A stretch of DNA of 64,000 bases from Sulfopaludibacter sp035606355 (GCA_035606355.1 DATNFO010000024.1:1-64000); one strand, 5' to 3'. Shown: positions 17,958-26,640, counted from the first letter of the stretch. A program made the numbers and translations. The notes: generated by a model from the sequence alone, not told the origin.

Positions 17958-19944
17958 CGTTCTGCTGGCCGCGATGTGTTGTTCAGCCCAGCATCCAAAC
18001 ACGCCAGTGCTCCCAAGGCTGCCGTACTTCAGCGTCTTGAGCGACGATCAGGGTGCATGGCCGGCGATTCTCTCGAGCATCGGATTGCAACAGCGTCCTG
18101 CGGGTTTGGCTCGCATCTTTGTGGCGCGCGCCGGCGCCGCGGCTTCCAACGAGTGGCGAAGCCGGGTGGAGAATGGCGCCATCCTGATTGTGGAAGGCGA
18201 GTCGTCGCTTGCCGGAAGCTTCGGCTTCAAACCGTCGCGGGAGTATCTGAAGGTCAACAGCCTGACCGACATTCACCGGCCGAGCTTGCCGATCGTGTGG
18301 GAGAAGGGGTTGGAACTGCCGAAGACTTCGTTGCCTGCAGGCGCAGTCGTATTCGCCAAAGAGCGATGGGGCGGCGCTCCGATGCTGGCCGGCATGCGCC
18401 AGGGCGCGGGTGCCGTGCTGTGGGTCGCGGTCCCGCCGGGTGAACGAGGTTATGAGCGGTTTCCGTACCTACTGCAGGCGTTGAGCGACCTGGGCATGGA
18501 GACGCCGTTCCGCTCTTCACGGTTGTGGGCTTTCTTCGATTCCGCGTACCGCAGCCGTGTGGATCTCGACTATTTCGCGGCCAGGTGGCGCCAGGCCGGT
18601 ATTTCGGCGTTGCAAGTGGCCGCCTGGCACTTCTTTGAGCACGATGCCGGGGGCGATGAGTATCTGCGCAAGCTGATCGACGCATGCCACCGGCAGGGAA
18701 TCACGGTATACGCCTGGCTTGAGTTGCCACACGTCAGCGAGAAGTTCTGGGCCGACCATCCGCAGTGGCGAGAAAAAACCGCAACCCTTCAGGACGCGCA
18801 GCTGGATTGGCGAAAACTGATGAACTTGCAAAACCGCGACTGCTTTCAAGCGGTGAGTGCCGGAGTAAACGACCTGATTAACAGATTCGATTGGGACGGC
18901 GTGAACGCAGCGGAGCTGTATTTCGAATCGCTTGAAGGCATGAACAATGCGGCGCGCTTCACTCCCATGAATAACGATGTGCGTGCCCGGTTCGGCGCGG
19001 CACATGGGTTCGATCCCGTCGAGCTGTTCGGGAATCGCACAGATGAAGCGTCGCGGCGCACGTTTCTGGAATTTCGTAGCGAGCTTGCTGGAGAGATGCA
19101 GCGTGAATGGATGGTTGAGCTTGAGAAGGCGCGCGCCACGCGCCCGAATTTGGATCTGGTGCTGACCCATGTCGACGATCGGTTTGACTCGGGGATGCGG
19201 GATGCGATTGGAGCCGACGCAGGTCGCGTGTTGCCAATGCTTGACCGGAATAGCTTCACGTTTCTCATAGAGGATCCCGCCACGGTATGGCATCTCGGGC
19301 CGGAGCGATATCGAGTGATCGCGGAGAAGTACCGGCCGCTGACGGCGCACACCGACCGGCTGGCGATCGATCTCAACATCGTGGATCGGTATCAGAACGT
19401 CTATCCGACGAAGCAACAGACCGGCACGGAGCTGTTCGAATTGGTGCACAGCGCCTCCGGGAACTTTGCGCGGGTTGCGTTGTACTTTGAAAATTCGCTG
19501 CTGGCTCCCGATTTGGATCTGCTCAGCTCGGCGGGGGCGGCGGTGACGCGAATGGAGAAGGTCGGGTCGAAAATCATGGTGCAGTCGACTGCGGGTGTCG
19601 GTCTGCCGTGGCGCGGCGAAGCTTCCGTGGACGGCCAAGCCTGGCCTGTTTCCGATGCGAAGATAGTGTGGCTTCCGATCGGAGCACATGTCGTAGAGAC
19701 GGTCGCAGCCGTCGGCGGACGCAGTCATGTGGTGAGGTTCAATGGCGAGTTGACGGGATCGCGATATGCCGGTCCGCAATCCGTTGAGATCTCCTATGCC
19801 AGCTTGTCGTGCGCTATCGCCGTGATGGACCGGAACGTGCGGAGAGTTGAGGTGGACGGAGTTGAGTCGGATCCGGTCCGCGCGGGCCCGGCGGCGGTCT
19901 TGTTGCCTCGGGGGCAACATGTCGTGACAATCACGACCGAGTGA
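17941..19944 (+). CDS. Secreted TIM-barrel glycoside-hydrolase-like protein
   Basis: The product is 667 residues with a signal peptide (MRLASSVLLAAMCCSAQ). The N-terminal 180 residues look like a Rossmann-type domain. The central part (about 210-500) resembles bacterial TIM-barrel hydrolases: RQGITVYAWLELPHVSEKFW, then FDWDGVNAAELYFESLEG and LDLVLTHVDDRFDSGMRD with candidate acidic residues. The last 150 residues look beta-rich. The start overlaps the TPR outer-membrane protein gene by 17 bp, suggesting they act together, perhaps as a PgaB-like or PelA-like hydrolase working on an exported polysaccharide. No family is assigned with certainty. Confidence 0.5.
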   Translation: MRLASSVLLAAMCCSAQHPNTPVLPRLPYFSVLSDDQGAWPAILSSIGLQQRPAGLARIFVARAGAAASNEWRSRVENGAILIVEGESSLAGSFGFKPSREYLKVNSLTDIHRPSLPIVWEKGLELPKTSLPAGAVVFAKERWGGAPMLAGMRQGAGAVLWVAVPPGERGYERFPYLLQALSDLGMETPFRSSRLWAFFDSAYRSRVDLDYFAARWRQAGISALQVAAWHFFEHDAGGDEYLRKLIDACHRQGITVYAWLELPHVSEKFWADHPQWREKTATLQDAQLDWRKLMNLQNRDCFQAVSAGVNDLINRFDWDGVNAAELYFESLEGMNNAARFTPMNNDVRARFGAAHGFDPVELFGNRTDEASRRTFLEFRSELAGEMQREWMVELEKARATRPNLDLVLTHVDDRFDSGMRDAIGADAGRVLPMLDRNSFTFLIEDPATVWHLGPERYRVIAEKYRPLTAHTDRLAIDLNIVDRYQNVYPTKQQTGTELFELVHSASGNFARVALYFENSLLAPDLDLLSSAGAAVTRMEKVGSKIMVQSTAGVGLPWRGEASVDGQAWPVSDAKIVWLPIGAHVVETVAAVGGRSHVVRFNGELTGSRYAGPQSVEISYASLSCAIAVMDRNVRRVEVDGVESDPVRAGPAAVLLPRGQHVVTITTE

Positions 19945-19964
19945 GCTAGGATTACGAGTGGCTC

Positions 19965-20348
19965 ATGACGGATGTTGCGTTACAGCAGGGATCTCCAGAG
20001 ATCCCCGATAAGCTGTACTTCCGAATCGGCGAGGTGAGCGATCTTCTCGGCGTGAAGCCATACGTGTTGCGCTTCTGGGAAAAGGAATTCCCGGACGTGG
20101 CGCCAAAGAAGTCCGGCACCGGCCACAGGCTCTACCGGCGGAAGGACGTCGAGCTTCTCCTTCGAATCAAGCAACTGCTGTACGAGAAACGATTTACGAT
20201 TGAGGGAGCGCAACAGGCGCTACATTTGGAAGTAAAAGCTCCCAAGGTGAAAATCGCGAAAATTGAGCGGCAACGGGAGTTGTTCTCCACGGATCCCCTT
20301 CCGGGAATTCGCCGCGAGCTTGCCGATATCCTTCAGATTCTAAAGTAG
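19965..20348 (+). CDS. MerR-family transcriptional regulator
   Basis: A 127-residue DNA-binding protein. Residues 18-85 form the winged helix (YFRIGEVSDLLGVKPYVLRF, then GHRLYRRKDVELLLRIKQLL) of the MerR superfamily, with a short helix after it. There is no cysteine-rich effector domain; the C-terminal 40 residues are probably a dimerisation helix. Many acidobacteria and deltaproteobacteria have such short MerR proteins of unknown target near housekeeping genes. It follows the hydrolase gene by 20 bp and abuts the parB stop, with which it converges. Confidence 0.85.
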   Translation: MTDVALQQGSPEIPDKLYFRIGEVSDLLGVKPYVLRFWEKEFPDVAPKKSGTGHRLYRRKDVELLLRIKQLLYEKRFTIEGAQQALHLEVKAPKVKIAKIERQRELFSTDPLPGIRRELADILQILK

Positions 20349-21251
20349 TTACTCTTCCCCAACGATTGCTGCATAAATACGGTCAAGGTCGTCCGAGGAG
20401 TAGTATTCGATCTCAATTTTGCCCTTCTGTTTCGCCTTTTCGACGATCCGGACCTTCGTGCCGAGGACGCGCTCCATTTCAGCCACAGCCGCTTTGACGT
20501 TGGGATCGGTATCGACCTCATTGACGTGCTTCGGTTTGCGGTCCTCAATCATCTTCTGTGTTGTGCGTTCCACCTGGCGAACACTCCAACCTTGCGCGAC
20601 AGCTTTCTCTGCGACTTCGCGTTGTAGCTCGGCGGTCGGCAGCGACAAGAGGCACCGCGCGTGTCCGGCCGAGAGGCGGCGCTCACCGACAAGTTGCTGA
20701 AGGTCGGCCGGCAGGTTGAGCAGACGCAGCAAATTGGCGATTGTCGAGCGGTCTTTGCCGGTCCGGTTGCCGATCTCTTCCGCGCTCAGGTTGAGTTCTT
20801 TACCGAGGCGGTCAAAAGCAATCGCTGTTTCGATAGGATTGAGATCCTCCCGCTGGATGTTCTCGATGAGTGTTACTTCCAGCAGGCGGTCGTCTGAGAT
20901 GTCCTGAACCGCCACCGGTACTTCGGAAAGCTCAGCCAACTTCGCGGCACGCCACCGGCGTTCGCCCGCTACGAGCTGGTAACGGTCGCCGGCTCTCCGA
21001 ACCACTATCGGCTGAATAATCCCATTGGCGCGTATGGATTGAGCTAGTTCAGCCAGCCGTTCGTTTTGAAATACGCGGCGCGGTTGCAGAGGGTTGGCAT
21101 CGATTGCATCGATCGGAATCGTGGTTGGAGTAGCTGGGTTGCCGGCCGGAGGCTGAGCCGCAGTTGGCGCTGCGACGGTGGTCGTACGCGTTGGCAACAA
21201 CGCGCCGAGCCCCTTACCGAGTGCTCTGCGTGTGGTGTCGGGCTTGCTCAT
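20349..21251 (-). CDS. parB: Chromosome-partitioning protein ParB
   Basis: A 300-residue protein from the ATG at 21251 (MSKPDTTRRALGKGLGALLP), the usual ParB N-terminus. A frame extends further upstream inside parA and is disregarded. Motifs include VAGERRWRAAK (CTP-binding box) and ENIQREDLNPIETA, a helix-turn-helix at about 150-190 (GKDRSTIANLLRLLNLP), and a C-terminal dimerisation region. ParB loads on parS as a CTP-dependent sliding clamp. The start overlaps parA by 38 bp, and two parS sites lie just upstream of parA. Confidence 0.95.
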   Translation of the reverse strand: MSKPDTTRRALGKGLGALLPTRTTTVAAPTAAQPPAGNPATPTTIPIDAIDANPLQPRRVFQNERLAELAQSIRANGIIQPIVVRRAGDRYQLVAGERRWRAAKLAELSEVPVAVQDISDDRLLEVTLIENIQREDLNPIETAIAFDRLGKELNLSAEEIGNRTGKDRSTIANLLRLLNLPADLQQLVGERRLSAGHARCLLSLPTAELQREVAEKAVAQGWSVRQVERTTQKMIEDRKPKHVNEVDTDPNVKAAVAEMERVLGTKVRIVEKAKQKGKIEIEYYSSDDLDRIYAAIVGEE

Positions 21252-22005
21252 GGTCGAGAATTTCTTTTGCGAGTTGAATATAGCTTTCTGCGCCCTTGGA
21301 GCGCGGATCGTAGCTGAGGATCGGCTTACCAAAGCTCGGGGCTTCTGCCAGTCGGATGGAACGTGGAATCACGGTGCGGAAGACCTGATCGCCGAAGAAT
21401 TCTTTCAGGTCTTGCGCTACCTGGCGGGTCAGGTTGGTGCGGTCGTCAAACATGGTCAGGAGGATGCCTTCGATGGTCAGGGAGTGACTGAAGGAATCGC
21501 GGATTCTGTCGATAGTATCTACGAGCTCTGAAATGCCTTCCAGCGCAAAGAACTCGCATTGGATCGGGACTACAACAGAGTCGGCTGCAATCAAGGCATT
21601 CAACGTGAGGAGGTCAAGGGCGGGAGGGCAGTCGAGGATGATGTACTGATAATCGCCACGGATGGGTTCCAGCCTTTTGCGAAGGCGGAATTCGCGGTCA
21701 TCAAGGCCAATCAATTCGAGGTTGGCGCCGACCAGGTTCTTATCGGCCGAGATCGCGTATAATCCCTCGAATTCAGTGGAGATGACTGCATCTTGCGGCG
21801 GGGTTTCGCCAAGGAGTACGTGATACAGACTCGGCCGGTTGGGGTCTTTTGCGATTCCGAGGCCGCTGGTGGCGTTGCCCTGGGGGTCGGAGTCAACGAT
21901 CAGCACCTTGAGGTCATTGGCGGCCAAAGATGCGGCGAGGTTGATCGCGGTGGTGGTTTTCCCGACCCCGCCTTTTTGGTTAGCTACTGCAAAAACTCGG
22001 CTCAA
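21214..22005 (-). CDS. parA: Chromosome-partitioning ATPase ParA (Soj)
   Basis: A 263-residue Walker-type ATPase. The deviant Walker A motif KGGVGKTT (residues 11-18) and the DSDPQGNATSGLG block are visible, as is the DCPPALDLLTLNAL switch segment. The start codon is a TTG at 22003-22005; an in-frame TAG lies four codons upstream, so no longer ATG form is possible. It moves the origin by cooperating with ParB. The gene lies downstream of rsmG and overlaps parB by 38 bp. Confidence 0.95.
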   Translation of the reverse strand: MSRVFAVANQKGGVGKTTTAINLAASLAANDLKVLIVDSDPQGNATSGLGIAKDPNRPSLYHVLLGETPPQDAVISTEFEGLYAISADKNLVGANLELIGLDDREFRLRKRLEPIRGDYQYIILDCPPALDLLTLNALIAADSVVVPIQCEFFALEGISELVDTIDRIRDSFSHSLTIEGILLTMFDDRTNLTRQVAQDLKEFFGDQVFRTVIPRSIRLAEAPSFGKPILSYDPRSKGAESYIQLAKEILDHEQARHHTQSTR

Positions 22006-22207
22006 GAGGGTAGACTAACACGCTTGTTGGGTTTCGTCATTCGCTGAGGCGGCTGGGTTCGGTTTTGCTATTGTTACGAGCCGCTTCGCTCAAGGCAGTG
22101 GGTTGGTTTGGTGATGTAGCGCAGCCAGCCTTCACGAAATGGCTAGGCCGATCAATGTACCGGTGCATGAATGCCAGTGCGGTGACTCAGCGCATCGCCG
22201 TAAGTGC

Positions 22208-22223
22208 CGTTTCACGTGAAACT
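22208..22223. promoter_or_regulatory. parS site 1
   Basis: CGTTTCACGTGAAACT, containing the perfect palindrome GTTTCACGTGAAAC, the core of the universal bacterial parS. It is the centromere-like site bound by ParB, between parA and rsmG. Confidence 0.95.
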
Positions 22224-22233
22224 TGGAATCGCG

Positions 22234-22249
22234 AGTTTCACGTGAAACG
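22234..22249. promoter_or_regulatory. parS site 2, overlapping the rsmG stop codon
   Basis: AGTTTCACGTGAAACG, the same core palindrome 26 bp after site 1. On the minus strand it reads CGT TTC ACG TGA, so the last codons and stop of rsmG are made of parS. Confidence 0.95.
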
Positions 22250-22837
22250 AGAAGGCGACCCACTTTCCGTACCCAGTCTGAGGAATCTCTGTTTGCCCCA
22301 CGGTAACGGAATAGGCTCCTCCCAATCGAAGCGAATTTTCGGTGGCGGCACCTCTACGCCTGAAAGCAGCGCAGCCGACGATGAGAGCTTCCGAAGAGCT
22401 TCTATCAAGTCCTCATAACTTACTGCCCGGGAGATAACCACATCGAACTTCTCTGAAACCGATTCAGCGCGCTGCGCCAGCACGCGGACGTTCGGCAACA
22501 GTCGGGCCGCTTCCTTTAAGAAAACCGCCTTGCGTTGATGGGATTCGACCAGCGTAACGCTGCAATCTGGACGCAGAACAGCCACTGGGTACCCCGGAAA
22601 CCCCGGACCGGAACCGACATCCACGATCCGCAACGGAACCGGCTGCAAATGCTTGGCCAAAAACAAAGACTCTGCATAGTGCCGCTCGACCGCCGCCTCC
22701 ACCGATGACACCCGAGTGAGGTTTAGCGATTCGTTCCAACGCACCAGGAGCTCAAAGTGGCTCCGAAGTAACTCGACCTGTGCAGGACTAAGGTCGACAA
22801 TGCCTGCTGTGCAGCGTGCAAGTGCTTCAGCAAACAC
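22238..22837 (-). CDS. rsmG: 16S rRNA (guanine527-N7)-methyltransferase RsmG (GidB)
   Basis: A 199-residue SAM-dependent methyltransferase. The SAM-binding motif VDVGSGPGFPGYPVAV and ISRAVSYEDLIEAL are visible, plus ARCTAGIVDLSPAQ at the N-terminus. It methylates G527 of 16S rRNA. It starts with GTG inside the end of mnmG (11-bp overlap) and ends at a TGA inside parS site 2. The mnmG-rsmG-parA-parB order is the classical origin-proximal block. Confidence 0.93.
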   Translation of the reverse strand: MFAEALARCTAGIVDLSPAQVELLRSHFELLVRWNESLNLTRVSSVEAAVERHYAESLFLAKHLQPVPLRIVDVGSGPGFPGYPVAVLRPDCSVTLVESHQRKAVFLKEAARLLPNVRVLAQRAESVSEKFDVVISRAVSYEDLIEALRKLSSSAALLSGVEVPPPKIRFDWEEPIPLPWGKQRFLRLGTESGSPSRFT

Positions 22838-24626
22838 GATTTATGCTCAAATAGACATCCAGAATTGCAACTGCCGCCGGTGTGACGCCCGGTATCCTGG
22901 CTGCCTGACCGAGTGTAGCCGGTCGAACCCGCGCCAACTTATCTTGAACCTCACGCGACAAACCGGGAATTCCGGTGAACGCAAACTCCGCAGGGATGGG
23001 ACGCTGCTCCGAATGCTTGAGATGCTCCATTTGGCGTTCCTGCTGGGCAATATAGCCCTGATATTTCACTTCGACCTCGACAGTGGTCAGCACTCCGCTC
23101 TGCGGCTGCTCTTTCAGCACTTCGCAAACCCAGGTTTCAATCGCGGCGATTCGCGCTTCCGGACGCCTCAACCATTGCCCGTTCCGGTGCGCCGCCAGCG
23201 CCCCACTCAGCGTCGCAATCTGTTCCTGCTTTCGAACATAGCGCAACCAGCGCTCCTCGCCAACAAGCCCGACGCGACGGCCTGCCGGCGTCAAGCGAGC
23301 GTCCGCATTGTCAATGCGAAGGTGCAGACGGAACTCCGCTCGCGACGTAAACATTCGGTAGGGCTCATCTGCGCCCTTGGTGATCAGATCGTCAATGAGA
23401 ATGCCGATATATCCTTCCGTTCGACCGATAACTAAAGGCTCTTCGCCGCAGACCTTGCAAGCGGCGTTGATGCCGGCCATCAAACCCTGGCACGCTGCCT
23501 CCTCGTACCCGGAAGTTCCGTTGATCTGACCGGCAAGGAACAGTCCTGGGAGAGCCTTCACCTCAAGCGTGTGAGATAGCTCCCGCGGATCGACAGCATC
23601 GTACTCGATGGCATATCCCGGCCGGATCATTTCGGCATTCTCCAAGCCAGGAATCGACGCGACCATTGCCGCCTGCACGTCGATCGGCATACTGGTGGAC
23701 ATTCCGTTCACGTAAACTTCATTGGTGTCCAGCCCTTCCGGTTCGAGGAAGATCTGGTGACGGGCTTTGTCCGGAAATTTGACGATCTTGTCTTCGATCG
23801 ATGGACAGTACCGCGGGCCGACTCCCTCGATTTGTCCACTGTATAGCGGTGACCTGGGAATCGCCGCCTCAAGCACGCGGCGGGTCTCTTCGGTGGTGTA
23901 GCCGATATGGCATTGGATCTGGGGCCGGTCGATGTGCCCGGTGAGGAACGAGAATGGCGTCGGTACAGCGTCTCCGAGTTGCGGTTCGAACTTCGTCCAA
24001 TCAATCGAGCGGCCATCCAGGCGCGGCGGCGTGCCGGTTTTCAGACGAGTCCAATTCAGGCGCAGATTCCGAATCTGGTCGGCGAGCAATTCGGACGGAG
24101 CTTCTCCATTGCGCCCGCAGCTATACCGCGCCTCGCCCACATGCGCCAAGCCGTTCAGAAATGTGCCGGTGGTGATGATAACGGCTCCGGATGAAAGGGT
24201 CCGGCCGTCCCGCAATCGAACGCCGCCTACCTGCCCATCAGCGATCTCAAGGGCTGCGACTTCGGCTTGGACAATGCGCAAATTCGGCTCGCGCTCGAGC
24301 GCCTCCCGCATCCCCACTCGATACATTTTCTTGTCCATCTGCGCCCGAGGTGACCACACAGCAGGCCCGCGACTGGTGTTCAGAAGACGGAACTGAATGC
24401 CGACGGCGTCGGCGACCTCCCCCATCACACCGCCGAGGGCATCGATCTCGCGAACCAGGTGACCCTTGGCGATACCGCCTATAGCGGGATTGCAGGACAT
24501 CTGCGCAATGAGATCGGCATTCATTGTCACCAGCGCCGTTTTGAGGCCCATACGCGCGCACGCACGCGCAGCCTCGCAGCCCGCGTGGCCGCCTCCGATA
24601 ATGACGGCATCGAACCTCTGGTGCAT
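22827..24626 (-). CDS. mnmG: tRNA uridine-5-carboxymethylaminomethyl modification enzyme MnmG (GidA)
   Basis: A 599-residue flavoprotein from the ATG at 24626; upstream codons belong to a shadow extension. The FAD motif VIIGGGHAGCEAARA is at the N-terminus, followed by MSCNPAIGGIAKGHLVREID and, in the middle, FLAGQINGTSGYEEAACQGL. With MnmE (not in this window) it modifies the wobble uridine of several tRNAs. The gene is divergent from purD with 17 bp between start codons. Confidence 0.96.
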   Translation of the reverse strand: MHQRFDAVIIGGGHAGCEAARACARMGLKTALVTMNADLIAQMSCNPAIGGIAKGHLVREIDALGGVMGEVADAVGIQFRLLNTSRGPAVWSPRAQMDKKMYRVGMREALEREPNLRIVQAEVAALEIADGQVGGVRLRDGRTLSSGAVIITTGTFLNGLAHVGEARYSCGRNGEAPSELLADQIRNLRLNWTRLKTGTPPRLDGRSIDWTKFEPQLGDAVPTPFSFLTGHIDRPQIQCHIGYTTEETRRVLEAAIPRSPLYSGQIEGVGPRYCPSIEDKIVKFPDKARHQIFLEPEGLDTNEVYVNGMSTSMPIDVQAAMVASIPGLENAEMIRPGYAIEYDAVDPRELSHTLEVKALPGLFLAGQINGTSGYEEAACQGLMAGINAACKVCGEEPLVIGRTEGYIGILIDDLITKGADEPYRMFTSRAEFRLHLRIDNADARLTPAGRRVGLVGEERWLRYVRKQEQIATLSGALAAHRNGQWLRRPEARIAAIETWVCEVLKEQPQSGVLTTVEVEVKYQGYIAQQERQMEHLKHSEQRPIPAEFAFTGIPGLSREVQDKLARVRPATLGQAARIPGVTPAAVAILDVYLSINRVC

Positions 24627-24629
24627 TGA

Positions 24630-24639
24630 TATTATTGTA
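24630..24639. promoter_or_regulatory. Overlapping divergent -10 elements of purD and mnmG
   Basis: In the 17-bp gap between the two start codons, TATTAT (plus, 24630-24635) ends 8 nt before the purD ATG. TACAAT (minus, 24634-24639) ends 7 nt before the mnmG ATG. Both would give mRNAs with almost no leader, consistent with the absence of Shine-Dalgarno sequences. The -35 boxes are weak. Confidence 0.35.
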
Positions 24640-24643
24640 TCGA

Positions 24644-25927
24644 ATGCGAATTCTGGTCCTTGGCGCCGGCGGCCGCGAGCACGCGCTGGCTTGGAAAATA
24701 GCTCAATCGACTGCCGCAAGCGGCGACGGCATAGAGGTGTTTGCTGCGCCGGGTAATCCCGGCATCGCGAGCGTGGCCACTTGTGTTCCGCTGCTCACGG
24801 GCAATCCGGAGTCGTACCTCGCGGCGGCGAGAGCAATCAAAGCCGACCTCACTGTGGTCGGTCCCGAGGCGCCGCTCGCGGCCGGGGTTGTGGACGCGTT
24901 TCGTGCTGAAGGCCGCCGCATCGTGGGCCCCACTGCCGAAGGGGCGCGGCTCGAATCCAGCAAAGTATTTGCAAAGAACTTTTTCGTGCAGAGTTCAATT
25001 CCAACGGCGCGCTATGAAGCTGTCGAGGACGTGAGCCGCGCTCTCCCTGTGGTCGAAAGCTTCGGTTATCCGGTCGTATTGAAAGCTGACGGACTAGCCG
25101 CGGGAAAAGGCGTCGCTATCGTGCGCAATCGCGCGGAGGCCGAAGCGGCCTTGGGCGCACTCAGCGGACCGTTGGTAGTCGAAGAGTTTCTCACCGGAGA
25201 AGAGGTCAGCTTCATCGCACTCTGTGACGGCCGCGACGCTGTTGCGCTTGCGCCCACTCAAGACCACAAGGCCGCATTCGACGGCGATACAGGCCCGAAC
25301 ACAGGCGGCATGGGCGCCTATTGCGATTCAGCGATCCTCAGCGCGGCACAATCCGAGGACATACTCAATCGGGTCATTCGGCCCACCGTGGAGCGCACGG
25401 CCTTCACCGGATTTCTGTATGCCGGGTTGATGATGACGGTCGAAGGTCCCAAAGTGCTCGAGTTCAATGTGCGGCTGGGCGATCCCGAGACGCAGCCACT
25501 CATGCATCGGCTGGCGTCGGATTTCGTTCCGGCCCTCGTAGCCGCGGCACAAGGCGGCCTTGGCGATATCAAGCTCAACTGGCGCCCGGAGCCAAGCGTT
25601 TGTGTCGTGCTGGCGACAGACGGGTACCCGGGCGCCTATGAAACTGGTAAGCCGATCGAAGGTGTCGAAGCGGCAGAACGCGAAGGCGCAGTAGTATTCC
25701 ACGCCGGCACGCGCTTGGGAATCGGCGGCTTAGAGACGGCGGGCGGCCGCGTACTAGGGGTGACGGCGAGCGGCGGCAATCTTCCCGCCGCGATCGATCA
25801 CGCGTACGCTGGCGTACGGCGAATCAAGTTTGAGGGGATGCACTACCGCCGTGACATTGGACACAAAGGCCTGGAACGTTACAATGGGAAGGACGCGACA
25901 ACGCGGGCACGTAGCTCAGATGGATAG
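24644..25927 (+). CDS. purD: Phosphoribosylamine-glycine ligase
   Basis: A 427-residue ATP-grasp enzyme of purine biosynthesis. N-terminal MRILVLGAGGREHALAWKIA is diagnostic; the ATP-grasp part contains GYPVVLKADGLAAGKGVAIV, VEEFLTGEEVSFIALCDG and GLMMTVEGPKVLEFNVRLGDPETQ. It joins glycine to phosphoribosylamine. The reading frame runs 23 bp into the tRNA-Arg, so the last residues are encoded by the tRNA 5' part. Its length is normal, so this is probably the true end. No other pur gene is adjacent. Confidence 0.94.
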   Translation: MRILVLGAGGREHALAWKIAQSTAASGDGIEVFAAPGNPGIASVATCVPLLTGNPESYLAAARAIKADLTVVGPEAPLAAGVVDAFRAEGRRIVGPTAEGARLESSKVFAKNFFVQSSIPTARYEAVEDVSRALPVVESFGYPVVLKADGLAAGKGVAIVRNRAEAEAALGALSGPLVVEEFLTGEEVSFIALCDGRDAVALAPTQDHKAAFDGDTGPNTGGMGAYCDSAILSAAQSEDILNRVIRPTVERTAFTGFLYAGLMMTVEGPKVLEFNVRLGDPETQPLMHRLASDFVPALVAAAQGGLGDIKLNWRPEPSVCVVLATDGYPGAYETGKPIEGVEAAEREGAVVFHAGTRLGIGGLETAGGRVLGVTASGGNLPAAIDHAYAGVRRIKFEGMHYRRDIGHKGLERYNGKDATTRARSSDG

Positions 25928-25981
25928 AGCGGTCGCCTCCTAAGCGACAGGTCGGCAGTTCGAATCTGCCCGTGCCTACCA
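25905..25981 (+). tRNA. tRNA-Arg (anticodon CCT)
   Basis: The cloverleaf has acceptor GGGCACG with CGTGCCT (one G-U pair at the end), D-arm AGCTCAGATGGATAGAGCG, anticodon loop CTCCTAA with anticodon CCT, T-loop TTCGAAT, discriminator A and an encoded CCA at 25979-25981. The total is 77 nt. It overlaps the end of purD by 23 bp. Confidence 0.95.
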
Positions 25982-26023
25982 GCACGTACCGGTTGGCCGC
26001 TCGTTTGCAGAGAACACTTTACG

Positions 26024-26440
26024 ATGAATCCGGGCGCCACCAAAGGAACAATCCTCATAGTCGACGACGACCTCGTCTTCGCATCGGAGCTACAGCAGGC
26101 GCTTGAGGGCGCCGGTTACACCGTACTGGTGCGCCATTCCGGACCGGACGCGCTGACCCTTGTCGAGCAACTCAAAGGCGCGATCGATCTTGCGGTCATC
26201 GACGTCCTGCTTCCTGGTATGAGCGGTTTTGAGGTGGTGGGAAGTATCAAGCGGCGGCCCAACGCCATCAAAATTGTACTCACCAGTCTTGTTATGCCGG
26301 ACCTCTACATGGAGGTGGCGATGACATTCGGCGCCCATGCTGTTCTGCGCAAGACTGTGGAGTTCCAGCCCGCCGAATGGCTGAAATCCATCGGCGACCT
26401 TATGGCCGACGCCGCGACGCGGCGGCAGGGCGCAATCTAA
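26024..26440 (+). CDS. Single-domain response regulator (receiver only)
   Basis: A 138-residue CheY-like receiver. The acidic pocket is DDD at 14-16 (ILIVDDD), the phospho-acceptor is D60 in AVIDVLLPG, followed by the switch S/T region (LTSLV) and K110 in LRKT. There is no output domain. The partner kinase is not in the window, and the neighbours (tRNA-Arg, dnaE) give no hint of function. Confidence 0.88.
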   Translation: MNPGATKGTILIVDDDLVFASELQQALEGAGYTVLVRHSGPDALTLVEQLKGAIDLAVIDVLLPGMSGFEVVGSIKRRPNAIKIVLTSLVMPDLYMEVAMTFGAHAVLRKTVEFQPAEWLKSIGDLMADAATRRQGAI

Positions 26441-26568
26441 CCCGCTGTTCTTCATCCTTGAACCGCGGGCGAGCAATCCATGGGTGCGAACGTAGTCCTG
26501 ACCAGCGACGATCAAGGTCTGGGAAACGTTGCCGGGGCGGGGCACTGACGCACCGGCGCGCCGCGGCG

Positions 26569-26574
26569 TAGAAT
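26569..26574 (+). promoter_or_regulatory. Possible -10 element of dnaE
   Basis: TAGAAT lies about 66 bp before the dnaE ATG, with a weak CTGACG box 18 bp upstream as possible -35. An AAGGAG follows 13 nt before the start. The call is tentative. Confidence 0.3.
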
Positions 26575-26640
26575 GGTAAATGATCCCTCCCCCGGAAGCC
26601 GGGATACGTGTATTCCGGCCCAAGGAGCCCTAATTTCGCG

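Noticed and set aside
21252..21332. Longer ParB start
   Set aside because: The extra residues are in parA antisense-like context and do not resemble ParB, whereas the ATG at 21251 gives the usual N-terminus.
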